A DNA stretch of 64,000 nt from Streptomyces sp. CB02261 (GTDB taxonomy: Bacteria > Actinomycetota > Actinomycetes > Streptomycetales > Streptomycetaceae). Where the stretch lies: contig NZ_LIVX01000004.1 of the NCBI RefSeq assembly GCF_001905665.1, positions 61,705-125,704 of the forward strand, written 5' to 3'. Every line of letters begins with the position of its first letter. Position 1 is the first letter of the stretch. Below are positions 7,367 through 15,625 of this stretch, in pieces. The notes beneath the pieces were generated by a model that was not told where the DNA came from, searched no databases, and was given only the letters and a program-made list of their open reading frames with translations. Made by a program: the position numbers and the translations under genes.

Positions 7367-8290
7367 ATGCCCACGATTCTCGGCCAGAACCAGTACGGCA
7401 AAGCAGAGAACCGCGTCGTCAAGATCACGCGGGACGGCGACACCCACCACATCAAGGACCTGAACGTCTCCGTCGCCCTCTCCGGCGACCTCGACGACGT
7501 CCACCTCTCCGGCTCCAACGCCCACTGCCTCCCCACCGACACGACGAAGAACACCGTCTTCGCGTTCGCCAAGGAGTACGGCATCGAGTCCGCCGAGCAG
7601 TTCGGCATCCACCTCGCCCGCCACTTCGTGTCGAGCCAGGAGCCGATCCACCGGGCCCGCATCCGGATCGAGGAGTACGCCTGGGACCGGATCGCCACCT
7701 CCGAGGCCAACTCCAAGTTCATCGGCTCCGACGAGGTGAACCACTCCTTCGTCCGCCAGGGCCAGGAGACCCGCGTCACCCAGATCACCTACGACGGCAC
7801 GAACTGGGAGGTCATCTCGGGCCTCAAGGACCTCGTCGTCATGAACTCCACCAACTCGGAGTTCTGGGGCTACATCAAGGACAAGTACACGACGCTCCAG
7901 GAGGCGTACGACCGCATCCTGGCGACGCAGGTCTCCGGCCGCTGGCGGTTCAACTGGACCGACGACGAGCAGCGCATGCCCAACTGGGAGCGGTCCTACG
8001 CCGAGACCCGGAAGCACATGCTCCAGGCCTTCGCCGAGACCTACTCGCTCTCCCTCCAGCAGACGCTGTACCAGATGGCCTCGCGGATCATCAACCACCG
8101 CTCGGAGATCGACGAGGTCCGCTTCTCGCTCCCGAACAAGCACCACTTCCTGGTCGACCTCGAGCCCTTCGGCCTGAAGAACGACAACGAGGTCTACTAC
8201 GCCGCCGACCGCATGTACGGCCTCATCGAGGCCACCGTCCTCCGCGACGGAGCCACGGCGCAGATCCCGGTCGACATGACCAACCTCTAA
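7367..8290 (+). CDS. pucL: Urate oxidase (uricase)
   Basis: A 307-residue cofactor-free uricase that oxidises urate to 5-hydroxyisourate and H2O2. The T-fold motifs are LGQNQYGKAENRVVKI at the start, PTDTTKNTVFAFAKE (with the Thr-Lys catalytic region), FVRQGQETRV, DLVVMNSTNSEFWGY and ISGLKDL. Unlike the Bacillus fusion it has no OHCU decarboxylase domain, which is supplied by the separate uraD gene. The gene ends in TAA, uncommon in its neighbours. The peroxide it makes explains the co-regulated catalase. Confidence 0.96.
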   Translation: MPTILGQNQYGKAENRVVKITRDGDTHHIKDLNVSVALSGDLDDVHLSGSNAHCLPTDTTKNTVFAFAKEYGIESAEQFGIHLARHFVSSQEPIHRARIRIEEYAWDRIATSEANSKFIGSDEVNHSFVRQGQETRVTQITYDGTNWEVISGLKDLVVMNSTNSEFWGYIKDKYTTLQEAYDRILATQVSGRWRFNWTDDEQRMPNWERSYAETRKHMLQAFAETYSLSLQQTLYQMASRIINHRSEIDEVRFSLPNKHHFLVDLEPFGLKNDNEVYYAADRMYGLIEATVLRDGATAQIPVDMTNL

Positions 8291-8303
8291 GCGGCATCTG
8301 AGT

Positions 8304-8341
8304 GACCGGCCCCGCCCGCCCGCAGTCGGGCGGGGCCGGTC
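8304..8341 (+). terminator. 15-bp hairpin after uricase
   Basis: GACCGGCCCCGCCCG and its exact complement at 8327-8341 form a stem with an 8-base loop. There is no T run. It may partly terminate transcription before the permease gene, which has no separate promoter that I can see. Confidence 0.6.
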
Positions 8342-8363
8342 CACCAGACCGGAGGGAACTCCC

Positions 8364-9782
8364 ATGGCACTGCCCGCAAAGGGACCGGCGACCGCCGAAG
8401 GCCCGTGTCCCACCCCGCCGTCCACCCCCGGCCCTGCCCCGACCGAGTGCCACCCGGTGGACGAGAAGCTCCCCGCCTCGCGGCTCGTCCCCGCGGCTCT
8501 CCAGCACATCGCCGCCATGTACGCCGGCGTCGTCACCCCTCCGCTCATCATCGGCCAGGCCGTCGGCCTGGACGCCGCCGGGATGACCCGGCTCATCGCC
8601 GCGAGCCTGCTCATCGCCGGCTGCGCGACGATCCTGCAGACCCTCGGCGCCGGACGCTTCGCGGGCAACCGCCTCCCGTTCGTCAACGCCGCCTCCTCCG
8701 CCGGCATCGCCCCGATGCTCGCCATCGCCGAGACCAGCGCCCCCGGGCACCAACTCCCCGCCATCTACGGCGCGGTGATGGTCGCCGGAGTCTTCTGCCT
8801 CGCCGTCGGCCCCTTCTTCGGCAGGCTCCTGCGCTTCTTCCCGCCGCTCGTCACCGGCGTCGTGATCACCCTCATCGGGGTCACCCTGATGCCCGTGCCC
8901 GTCGGCTGGGCGCAGGGCGGCGACAGGACCGCCGCCGACTTCGGCGCCATGAGGTACCTGGCGCTCGCCGGCTTCACCCTCGTCGTCATCCTGCTCTTCC
9001 AGCGCTTCGGCAAGGGCTTCGTCAAGCAGATCGCCCTGCTGCTCGGCCTCTTCGTCGGCACCCTCGCCGCGATCCCCTTCGGGATGGCCGACTTCTCCGC
9101 CCTGCGCGAGGCGCCCGTCGCGGCCCTGCCCGCCCCCTTCGCCTTCGGCACCCCCGAGTTCCAGCCCGCCGCGATCCTCTCCCTGTGCATCGTGATGCTG
9201 GTCCTGATGACCGAGTCCAGCGCCGGCATGCTCGCGCTCGGCGAGATCTGCGAGCGCCGCAGCGACGGCCGGACCATCACCCGCGGCCTGCGCACCGACG
9301 GCATCGCCACCCTGCTCGGACCCGTCTTCGGCGGCTTCCCGACCTCGGCCTTCGCCCAGAACGTCGGCGTCGTCTCGCTGACCCGGGTGCGCTCCCGGTA
9401 CGTGGTCGCGGTCGCCGGCGGCGCCCTGCTCGTCCTCGGCGCCTTCCCCGTCCTCGGCGCGGTCGTCTCCATGGTCCCGATGCCCGTCCTCGGCGGCGCC
9501 GGCATCGTCCTCTTCGGCTCGATCGCGGTCAGCGGCATCCGGACCCTGTCGGAAGCCGGACTCGACGACAGCTCCAACATCATCCTGGTGGCCGTCGCCC
9601 TCGGAGCGGGCATCATCCCGCTCGCCGCGCCCACCTTCTACACGGACTTCCCGGCCTGGGCGCAGACGGTGCTCGGCTCGGGCATCAGCGCGGGCGCGCT
9701 CGTCGCCGTCCTGCTCAACCTGTTCTTCCACCACCTCGGCACCCGGAGCCGTCAGACGGCTCCGGCACTCAAATCCTCCTAG
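8364..9782 (+). CDS. NCS2-family purine permease (uric acid/xanthine type)
   Basis: A 472-residue nucleobase:cation symporter with a 40-residue Pro-rich N-terminus and about 12-14 membrane segments. NCS2 features are LQHIAAMYAGVVTPPLIIG in the first helix, the MTESSAGMLALGE segment with the substrate-binding Glu region, and the NAT signature QNVGVVSLTRVRSR. It probably imports urate, xanthine or guanine for the pathway. GGAGGG precedes the ATG. A second, similar permease gene lies 1.7 kb downstream; the two may differ in substrate. Confidence 0.92.
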   Translation: MALPAKGPATAEGPCPTPPSTPGPAPTECHPVDEKLPASRLVPAALQHIAAMYAGVVTPPLIIGQAVGLDAAGMTRLIAASLLIAGCATILQTLGAGRFAGNRLPFVNAASSAGIAPMLAIAETSAPGHQLPAIYGAVMVAGVFCLAVGPFFGRLLRFFPPLVTGVVITLIGVTLMPVPVGWAQGGDRTAADFGAMRYLALAGFTLVVILLFQRFGKGFVKQIALLLGLFVGTLAAIPFGMADFSALREAPVAALPAPFAFGTPEFQPAAILSLCIVMLVLMTESSAGMLALGEICERRSDGRTITRGLRTDGIATLLGPVFGGFPTSAFAQNVGVVSLTRVRSRYVVAVAGGALLVLGAFPVLGAVVSMVPMPVLGGAGIVLFGSIAVSGIRTLSEAGLDDSSNIILVAVALGAGIIPLAAPTFYTDFPAWAQTVLGSGISAGALVAVLLNLFFHHLGTRSRQTAPALKSS

Positions 9783-9830
9783 GGTCCTGCCGTGCCCACT
9801 CCACCCCAGAGGAATGAAGGAACCACCGCC

Positions 9831-11219
9831 ATGGCAGCACCTTCGGCAGCCCAGCGCATCGTCATCGAGAACGCGGCGATCGCGACGGTCGACGCGCACG
9901 ACACCGAGTACGCCTCCGGCCATCTCGTCGTCGCCGGCAACAGGATCGAGTCCATCGGTGCCGGCCAGGCTCCCGAGGGCCTGGAGAACGTCGTCCGGAG
10001 GATCGACGCCTCCGGGCACCTGATCACGCCCGGTCTCGTCAACACCCACCACCACTTCTACCAGTGGATCACCCGGGGCCTCGCGACCGACCACAACCTC
10101 TTCGACTGGCTCGTCGCGCTCTACCCGACCTGGGCCCGGATCGACGAGCAGATGGTGCGCGCCGCCGCCCGGGGCTCGCTGGCGATGATGGCCCGCGGTG
10201 GTGTCACCACCGCCATGGACCACCACTACGTGTACCCGGTGAACTCCGGTGACCTGTCCGGGGCCATCATCGGTGCCGCCTCCGACATGGGGGTGCGCTT
10301 CACCCTCGCCCGCGGCTCCATGGACCGCAGCGAGAAGGACGGCGGCCTGCCGCCGGACTTCGCCGTGGAGACCACCGAGGGCGCGCTCGCCGCGACCGAG
10401 GAGACGGTGAAGAAGTACCACGACGCCTCCTTCGACGCGATGACCCAGGTCGCCGTCGCCCCCTGCTCCCCCTTCTCCATCTCCACCGAACTCCTCCGGG
10501 AGGGCGCGGCGCTGGGCCGCCGCCTTGGGGTGCGCATGCACACCCACGGCTCGGAGACCGTGGAGGAGGAGAAGTTCTGCCACGAGCTCTTCGGGATGGG
10601 CCCGACGGACTACTTCGAGTCCACCGGCTTCCTCGGCGAGGACGTGTGGATGGCGCACTGCGTCCACATGAACGACTCCGACATCGCCGCCTTCGCCCGC
10701 ACCAAGACCGGTGTGGCGCACTGCCCCTCCTCCAACGCCCGCCTCGCCGCCGGCATCGCCCGCGTCCCCGACATGCTCAAGGCCGGTGTACCCGTCGGCC
10801 TCGGCGTCGACGGCACCGCCTCCAACGAGTCGGGCGAGCTCCACACCGAGCTGCGCAACGCCCTCCTGATCAACCGCCTCGGCGCCCACCGCGAGGCCGC
10901 GCTCAACGCCCGCCAGGCCCTGCGCCTCGGCACCTACGGCGGCGCCCAGGTCCTCGGCCGCGCCGACAGCATCGGCTCCCTCGAAGCCGGCAAGCTCGCC
11001 GACTTCGTCCTCTGGAAGATCGACGGCCTCGGCCACTCCACCATCGCCGACCCGGTCACCGCCATCGTCTTCGGCGCGGCGGCCCCGGTCACGGCCTCCT
11101 TCGTCAACGGCCGGCAGATCGTCGAGAACGACCGCCTGCTCACCGTCGACGAGGACACCATCGCGCGCGAGGCGCGCGAGGAGGCGCAGCGCCTGGCCCG
11201 CATCGCGGCCCAGGGCTGA
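9831..11219 (+). CDS. Guanine/8-oxoguanine-type deaminase (amidohydrolase)
   Basis: A 462-residue zinc amidohydrolase. The motifs in order are NTHHHFYQW (metal His pair), MHTHGSE, WMAHCVHMND, VAHCPSSNARL and the metal Asp in GVDGTASNE. The HHHFYQW and CVHMND forms fit the 8-oxoguanine/guanine deaminase branch, which would make xanthine (or urate from 8-oxoguanine). It lies between two purine permeases in the uricase operon, which fits that role. AAGGAA lies 9 nt before the ATG. Older annotations call such proteins hydroxydechloroatrazine ethylaminohydrolase. Confidence 0.88.
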   Translation: MAAPSAAQRIVIENAAIATVDAHDTEYASGHLVVAGNRIESIGAGQAPEGLENVVRRIDASGHLITPGLVNTHHHFYQWITRGLATDHNLFDWLVALYPTWARIDEQMVRAAARGSLAMMARGGVTTAMDHHYVYPVNSGDLSGAIIGAASDMGVRFTLARGSMDRSEKDGGLPPDFAVETTEGALAATEETVKKYHDASFDAMTQVAVAPCSPFSISTELLREGAALGRRLGVRMHTHGSETVEEEKFCHELFGMGPTDYFESTGFLGEDVWMAHCVHMNDSDIAAFARTKTGVAHCPSSNARLAAGIARVPDMLKAGVPVGLGVDGTASNESGELHTELRNALLINRLGAHREAALNARQALRLGTYGGAQVLGRADSIGSLEAGKLADFVLWKIDGLGHSTIADPVTAIVFGAAAPVTASFVNGRQIVENDRLLTVDEDTIAREAREEAQRLARIAAQG

Positions 11220-11300
11220 CCCTCCCCATGGAGTCCGACCGAGGGGGACGGCCCTCGGTCGGTCGCCGCGGACCCGAGCGGGGCCCGCGGCAGCCCGACC

Positions 11301-11337
11301 GGGAGGTGCCGTACGCAGAAGACGTACGGCGCCTCCC
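11301..11337 (+). terminator. 15-bp hairpin after the deaminase gene
   Basis: GGGAGGTGCCGTACG pairs with CGTACGGCGCCTCCC across a 7-base loop with one G-T pair. It may reduce read-through into the second permease gene. Confidence 0.65.
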
Positions 11338-11340
11338 GGG

Positions 11341-11514
11341 ACGGTGACATCCGCCCGCACCCCCACCGGGCACCCCGTCCCCCGCGCCGAGCCTCCCCCC
11401 GCGCGCACCGCACCACCCCCGCAACGAGCCGCACCTCCTGCACCTCGCACCGCATCGCACCACCTCCCTGAACCCCGCGTCGCCGCCGACGTGTAACCGA
11501 CCGGAGGAACCGCC
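11341..11514 (+). other. C-rich, G-poor leader before the second permease
   Basis: After the hairpin, about 130 bases are strongly C-rich on the sense strand with many CACC/CGCACC runs and little scope for pairing. This is the composition expected of a Rho-loading site or an unstructured leader. No gene is seen in it. Confidence 0.4.
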
Positions 11515-12963
11515 GTGGCCGCCAAGCCCCAGGTTCGCAATGCACAAGACGCAGGCTCCGCTCCCGACGACCGAGAGACGCATCCGGTCGACGAGACGCT
11601 GCCCCCAGTGAAGATGCTCACCAGCGGCCTCCAGCACGTGGCCGCCATGTACGCGGGGGTCGTCGCCCCGCCCCTGATCGTGGGAGCGGCCGTCGGCCTC
11701 TCCGGCACCGAACTCACCTTCCTGACCGGCGCCAGCCTCTTCACCGCCGGTCTCGCCACCTTCCTCCAGACGCTCGGCGTCTGGAAGATCGGTGCCCGGC
11801 TGCCGTTCGTCAACGGCGTCACCTTCGCCGGCGTCGCCCCGATGCTCGCCATCGTCGACACCACCGACGACAAGGCCGACGCCCTCCCCGTGATCTTCGG
11901 CGCGATCATCGTGGCCGGACTCCTCGGCTTCCTCGCCGCCCCCTGGTTCTCCCGGCTCGTGCGGTTCTTCCCGCCCGTCGTCACCGGCACCGTGATCACC
12001 CTCATAGGCGTCTCCCTCCTCCCGGTCGCCTTCGGCTGGGCCCAGGGGCCCAACCCCCAGGCCGAGGACTACGGTTCGACCACCTTCCTCTCCCTGGCCG
12101 CGATCACGCTCGTCGTCGTCCTGCTGCTCCGCCGCTTCACCCGCGGCTTCCTCAAGCAGATCGCCGTCCTCGTCGGCCTCGTCATCGGCACCCTCATCGC
12201 CATCCCGTTCGGCGTCACCGACTTCTCGCCGGTGACCGAGGCGGACATCGTCGGCTTCCCGACCCCCTTCCACTTCGGCGGCCCCCAGTTCGCCCTCGCC
12301 GCGATCATCTCCATGTGCGTGGTCATGCTGGTCTCCATGACCGAGTCGACCGCCGACATGCTGGCGCTCGGCGAGATCGTCGAGCGGCCCGCCGACGAGA
12401 AGACCATCGCGGCCGGGCTGCGCGCCGACACCCTCGGCTCCGCGATCAGCCCGCTCTTCAACGGCTTCATGTGCAGCGCCTTCGCGCAGAACATCGGCCT
12501 GGTCGCCATGACCCGGATCCGCAGCCGCTTCGTCGTCGCCTGCGGCGGCGGGTTCCTGGTCCTGATGGGCCTCTCGCCGGTCGCCGCCTCGCTCATCTCG
12601 GTCGTCCCCCGGCCGGTCCTCGGCGGCGCGGGCGTCGTCCTCTTCGGCTCGGTCGCCGCGAGCGGCATCCAGACCCTGGTCAAGGCAGGCCTGGAGAAGG
12701 ACAACAACGTCCTGATCGTGGCCGTCTCCCTGGCCGTCGGCATCATCCCGATCACGGCGCCGGAGTTCTACCACGCCTTCCCGGAGACCGCGAAGATCAT
12801 CCTGGACTCCGGCATCTCGACCGGCTGTGTCGCGGCGGTCGTGCTCAACGTGGTCTTCAACCACCTGGGCAGGGGCCGGGACGACGACGAGGTGACCGCG
12901 CCGATGGAACCGGGCGAGGACATCTCCGGCAGCCACACGGCGAAGGCGGCGCACGTCCACTGA
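11515..12963 (+). CDS. NCS2-family purine permease (second copy)
   Basis: A 482-residue NCS2 symporter clearly paralogous to the permease 1.7 kb upstream: LQHVAAMYAGVVAPPLIVG at the start, MTESTADMLALGEI, and the NAT signature QNIGLVAMTRIRSR. The GTG start follows CGGAGGAA. The C-terminal tail is acidic and His-rich. The next gene, a racemase-like protein, begins within 60 bp or overlaps it, so the two are probably co-translated. Such permeases carry urate or xanthine; which one is not visible here. Confidence 0.92.
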   Translation: MAAKPQVRNAQDAGSAPDDRETHPVDETLPPVKMLTSGLQHVAAMYAGVVAPPLIVGAAVGLSGTELTFLTGASLFTAGLATFLQTLGVWKIGARLPFVNGVTFAGVAPMLAIVDTTDDKADALPVIFGAIIVAGLLGFLAAPWFSRLVRFFPPVVTGTVITLIGVSLLPVAFGWAQGPNPQAEDYGSTTFLSLAAITLVVVLLLRRFTRGFLKQIAVLVGLVIGTLIAIPFGVTDFSPVTEADIVGFPTPFHFGGPQFALAAIISMCVVMLVSMTESTADMLALGEIVERPADEKTIAAGLRADTLGSAISPLFNGFMCSAFAQNIGLVAMTRIRSRFVVACGGGFLVLMGLSPVAASLISVVPRPVLGGAGVVLFGSVAASGIQTLVKAGLEKDNNVLIVAVSLAVGIIPITAPEFYHAFPETAKIILDSGISTGCVAAVVLNVVFNHLGRGRDDDEVTAPMEPGEDISGSHTAKAAHVH

Positions 12964-13022
12964 ACCCGCCCGTCGCCCCACCGCCCGCCCCGGTCCCCGC
13001 GCACGCCGCGGGGCCCGGGGCC

Positions 13023-13670
13023 GTGGTGCTCGTCAACCCCAACACCTCCGCCGCCACCACCGCGATGATGACCGTCCTCGCCCGCCGCGCCCTGGGCCCC
13101 GCCCTCCCGGTCCGCGGCGTCACCGTGGCCCGGGGACCGCGCATGCTCACCGAGCCGGCCGCCCTGCGCGCCGCGGCCCCCGAGGTCCTGGCCGCGGGCC
13201 TCCGCGCCACGGCCGGCGGCGGTTGCGCGGGGCTCCTGGTCGGTGCCTTCGGCGACCCGGGTGTGGCGGCGCTGCGCGCGGCGGTGGACGTCCCCGTCGT
13301 GGGCATCGGCGAGGCGGCCCTCAGGGAGGCCGCCGCCGACGGGACGCCCTTCGGGGTCGCCACCACCACGCCGCTCCTGGCCGCCGCGGTCAGCGACCAG
13401 GTGTCGGCCCTCGGCCTCGCCGACCGGTTCACCGGCCTCCGCCTCACCGTGGGGGACGCCGCGCGCCTCTCCGCCGATCCGGCCCTGCTCCTCGACCGGC
13501 TGGAGCTGGCGGTCCTGGCCTGCGCGGAACGGGACGGCGCGGAGGCGGTGGTGATCGGCGGCGGCCCGCTGGGCGAGGCGGCGGAGGAACTCCGGTCCCG
13601 CTGCCCGGTCAGGATCGTGGCCCCGATCCCGGCCGCCTGTCGAGCGCTCACCCGGCTGCTGCGCCTCTGA
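13023..13670 (+). CDS. Asp/Glu/hydantoin racemase-like protein lacking the usual cysteines
   Basis: A protein of about 215 residues with the fold pattern of the allantoin/hydantoin racemase group: LVNPNTSAATTAMM, GDPGVAALRAAVDVPVVGIGEAAL, PFGVATTTPLL. Family enzymes use two cysteines, one in a CFxDP-like loop and one in a GCAG loop. Here these read GAFGDPG and VIGGGPLGE, so both appear replaced. It may still bind allantoin-like ligands, or not be a racemase. The start is unclear: the first in-frame GTG was used, but a CTG next to the permease stop is possible. Last gene of the purine operon. Confidence 0.72.
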   Translation: MVLVNPNTSAATTAMMTVLARRALGPALPVRGVTVARGPRMLTEPAALRAAAPEVLAAGLRATAGGGCAGLLVGAFGDPGVAALRAAVDVPVVGIGEAALREAAADGTPFGVATTTPLLAAAVSDQVSALGLADRFTGLRLTVGDAARLSADPALLLDRLELAVLACAERDGAEAVVIGGGPLGEAAEELRSRCPVRIVAPIPAACRALTRLLRL

Positions 13671-13809
13671 CGGCCCCGGGCCCGGGCGAGGTGACGGTCA
13701 CTCAGCCACGCCGCGCGACGGCCACGGAAACGAGCCACGCGGTCCCGAGCCGCGCGCCGCCCCCGGAACCACGCCGCGAGACCGCCCCGGAGCCGCCCCC
13801 CGGCGCCGT

Positions 13810-14409
13810 TCACCGTTCCACCGCGATCCGGCGGCGGCATTCGTCGGTCAGCGCCGGGTACGCGGCTGCGATCGCCTCGTACAGACGCCTCCGTAGCAGC
13901 CGTTCGGCCTCGCCCCGCCCGGTCTCCCCGTACAGACCGTCGAGCAGCACCTCGTACCGCGACAGGACGTGCCGCAGATAGGTCACCTGCCACCGCACGA
14001 GGGCCCCCGCGGGTGCGCCGCAGGGCCCGTCCCCGGGGGCGCCCGGCCTCCGTGCCCCGAGCAGTTGCCGGTGGCGGACGGCCCGGCGCTCCAGTTCGGG
14101 TCCGGGGAGCCGGGGCACCTCGATCGGTTCCGCGCGGATCGCGGCGAGCACGGCGCCCCGTCGCCGCTCGGCGTAGGCCGCGGCGGCCGAGGAACGGGCG
14201 GGGGCGAGCGCCGAGGTCTCGGCGAACTCCGGTGTCCGCTCCACGGTCTCGACCCGGGCGAGGAGGTAGAGCCGCAGCGGCGCGAGGGACCAGCGGCGCG
14301 GATCGCGCCCCTGCACGTCGGGCGTGCCGAGCAGGTCCCGCACCATCGAGTCGGTCCACCCCCGGCGGCGTACCCCGGCGAAGCTCACATAGGTCGTACG
14401 GTCCGTCAT
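13810..14409 (-). CDS. Protein of unknown function
   Basis: A 199-residue soluble, Arg/Ala-rich protein that I do not recognise. It begins with RRRGWTDSMVRDLLGTPDVQG, a short segment resembling a small helix-turn-helix or adaptor module seen at the start of other actinobacterial proteins, followed by APLRLYLLARVETVE and a long helical C-terminal half. GGGGGA precedes the ATG. It is convergent with the purine operon and divergent from the FN3 lipoprotein. Confidence 0.72.
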   Translation of the reverse strand: MTDRTTYVSFAGVRRRGWTDSMVRDLLGTPDVQGRDPRRWSLAPLRLYLLARVETVERTPEFAETSALAPARSSAAAAYAERRRGAVLAAIRAEPIEVPRLPGPELERRAVRHRQLLGARRPGAPGDGPCGAPAGALVRWQVTYLRHVLSRYEVLLDGLYGETGRGEAERLLRRRLYEAIAAAYPALTDECRRRIAVER

Positions 14410-14552
14410 GATTCCCCCAGAATCGACTACGGAGAGTGATGTTCTCAGTGAAGCGCACGCCACTGACAACGCCCCTCTTGCCGTGATCGGCCCGGCTGTG
14501 CGATATAGGTCTGGACCTTTTCGACGGACCGCTCCGGACGGAGGCCGCCCCC

Positions 14553-15521
14553 GTGCAACGTCCGCTCGCCCGCAGCCTGTTGGCGCCCCTCGCACTCGTC
14601 GGCACGCTCGCCCTCGCGGGGTGCTCCGGCGCCGCCCCCGTGGTGAAGGACACCCGCGCCCCCACCGCCCCCGCCGGGGTCACCGCGACCGCCGGCAGCG
14701 CGAGCACCGTCCACGTCATGTGGAGCGCGGCCACCGACGACCGGGCCGTCACCGGCTACACGGTCTTCAGCGAGGGCCGCAGGGTCAAGGACCTCCCCGC
14801 CACCACCCTGATGACCGACATCGTCGGACTCGCCCCCGCCACCCCCCACCGCTTCACCGTCCGGGCCCGCGACGCCGCCGGCAACGCCTCGCCGCCCAGC
14901 GCCACCGTCACCGCCACCACCCTCCGCGCCGCCGCCGAGGACCGCACGCCCCCGACCACCCCGACCGCCCTCCGCGCCACGCCCGACGGCGGTCGCGCCG
15001 TCACCCTCCGCTGGTCCCCGGCCAGGGACGACACCCGGGTCACCGCGTACGACGTCTACCAGGCCGACACCCGCATCCACACCGTGCCCGGCACGACCAC
15101 CAGCGCCCGCGTCGACGGCCTGCGCCCCGGCACCGCCTACGCGTTCACCGTCCGCGCCCGCGACGCCGCCGAGAACTCCTCCCCGGACAGCGCCCCCGCC
15201 GACCTCACCACCGCCGCGTCCCCCGGCGCGCCCCCGAACACCGCCCCCACCCGCCTCGCCGTGACCTCGGCCCGGAGCGAGGTCACCGTCACCTGGACCC
15301 CACCCGACACCGGCGCCCCGGTGACCCACCACGAACTCCACCTCGACGGCCGCTTCACCACCACCATCATCTGGGGCACCGCCCCACCCCCCGGCCGCGC
15401 CACCTACACCTTCCCGGTCCAGGACCCCCCGGGCACCCGCTACACCGTCACCCTCCGCGCCCGGCTCCCCGACGGCACCTGGGGCGACTTCTCGGCACCG
15501 CGCACGGTGGTCGTGCGCTGA
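14553..15521 (+). CDS. Lipoprotein with three fibronectin type III domains
   Basis: A 322-residue protein with a signal peptide and lipobox LALAGC, so it should be lipid-anchored on the outer face of the membrane. Three FN3 domains follow in tandem; the first two have the usual TAPAGVTAT/TPTALRAT starts, W-S-A/P-A motif and YTF/HRFTVRARDAAGN ends, and the third is more divergent. No catalytic domain is attached. FN3 modules in Streptomyces usually accompany secreted polysaccharide hydrolases, so this may be an adhesion or carbohydrate-surface protein. The GTG start follows GGAGGC. Confidence 0.88.
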   Translation: MQRPLARSLLAPLALVGTLALAGCSGAAPVVKDTRAPTAPAGVTATAGSASTVHVMWSAATDDRAVTGYTVFSEGRRVKDLPATTLMTDIVGLAPATPHRFTVRARDAAGNASPPSATVTATTLRAAAEDRTPPTTPTALRATPDGGRAVTLRWSPARDDTRVTAYDVYQADTRIHTVPGTTTSARVDGLRPGTAYAFTVRARDAAENSSPDSAPADLTTAASPGAPPNTAPTRLAVTSARSEVTVTWTPPDTGAPVTHHELHLDGRFTTTIIWGTAPPPGRATYTFPVQDPPGTRYTVTLRARLPDGTWGDFSAPRTVVVR

Positions 15522-15625
15522 CGCCGCCGTCCGCCCTGGCCGTGACCGCCGTGACCCGCCATGTCGCGCACCCGTCCCGCCTGCGTCGTACGCCCGATTC
15601 GTCCCCTCGGAACTACTCTGGGAGC

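Noticed and set aside
8223..12053. A 1276-codon open frame on the minus strand across the permease and deaminase genes.
   Set aside because: It is antisense to clear NCS2 and amidohydrolase genes and encodes only Gly/Asp/Glu/Arg-rich low-complexity sequence, the usual shadow of high-GC codons.
14408..15625. Upstream extension of the 595-residue unknown protein to about 1000 residues.
   Set aside because: The extension overlaps the FN3 lipoprotein in another frame and is His/Arg/Pro-rich shadow sequence.
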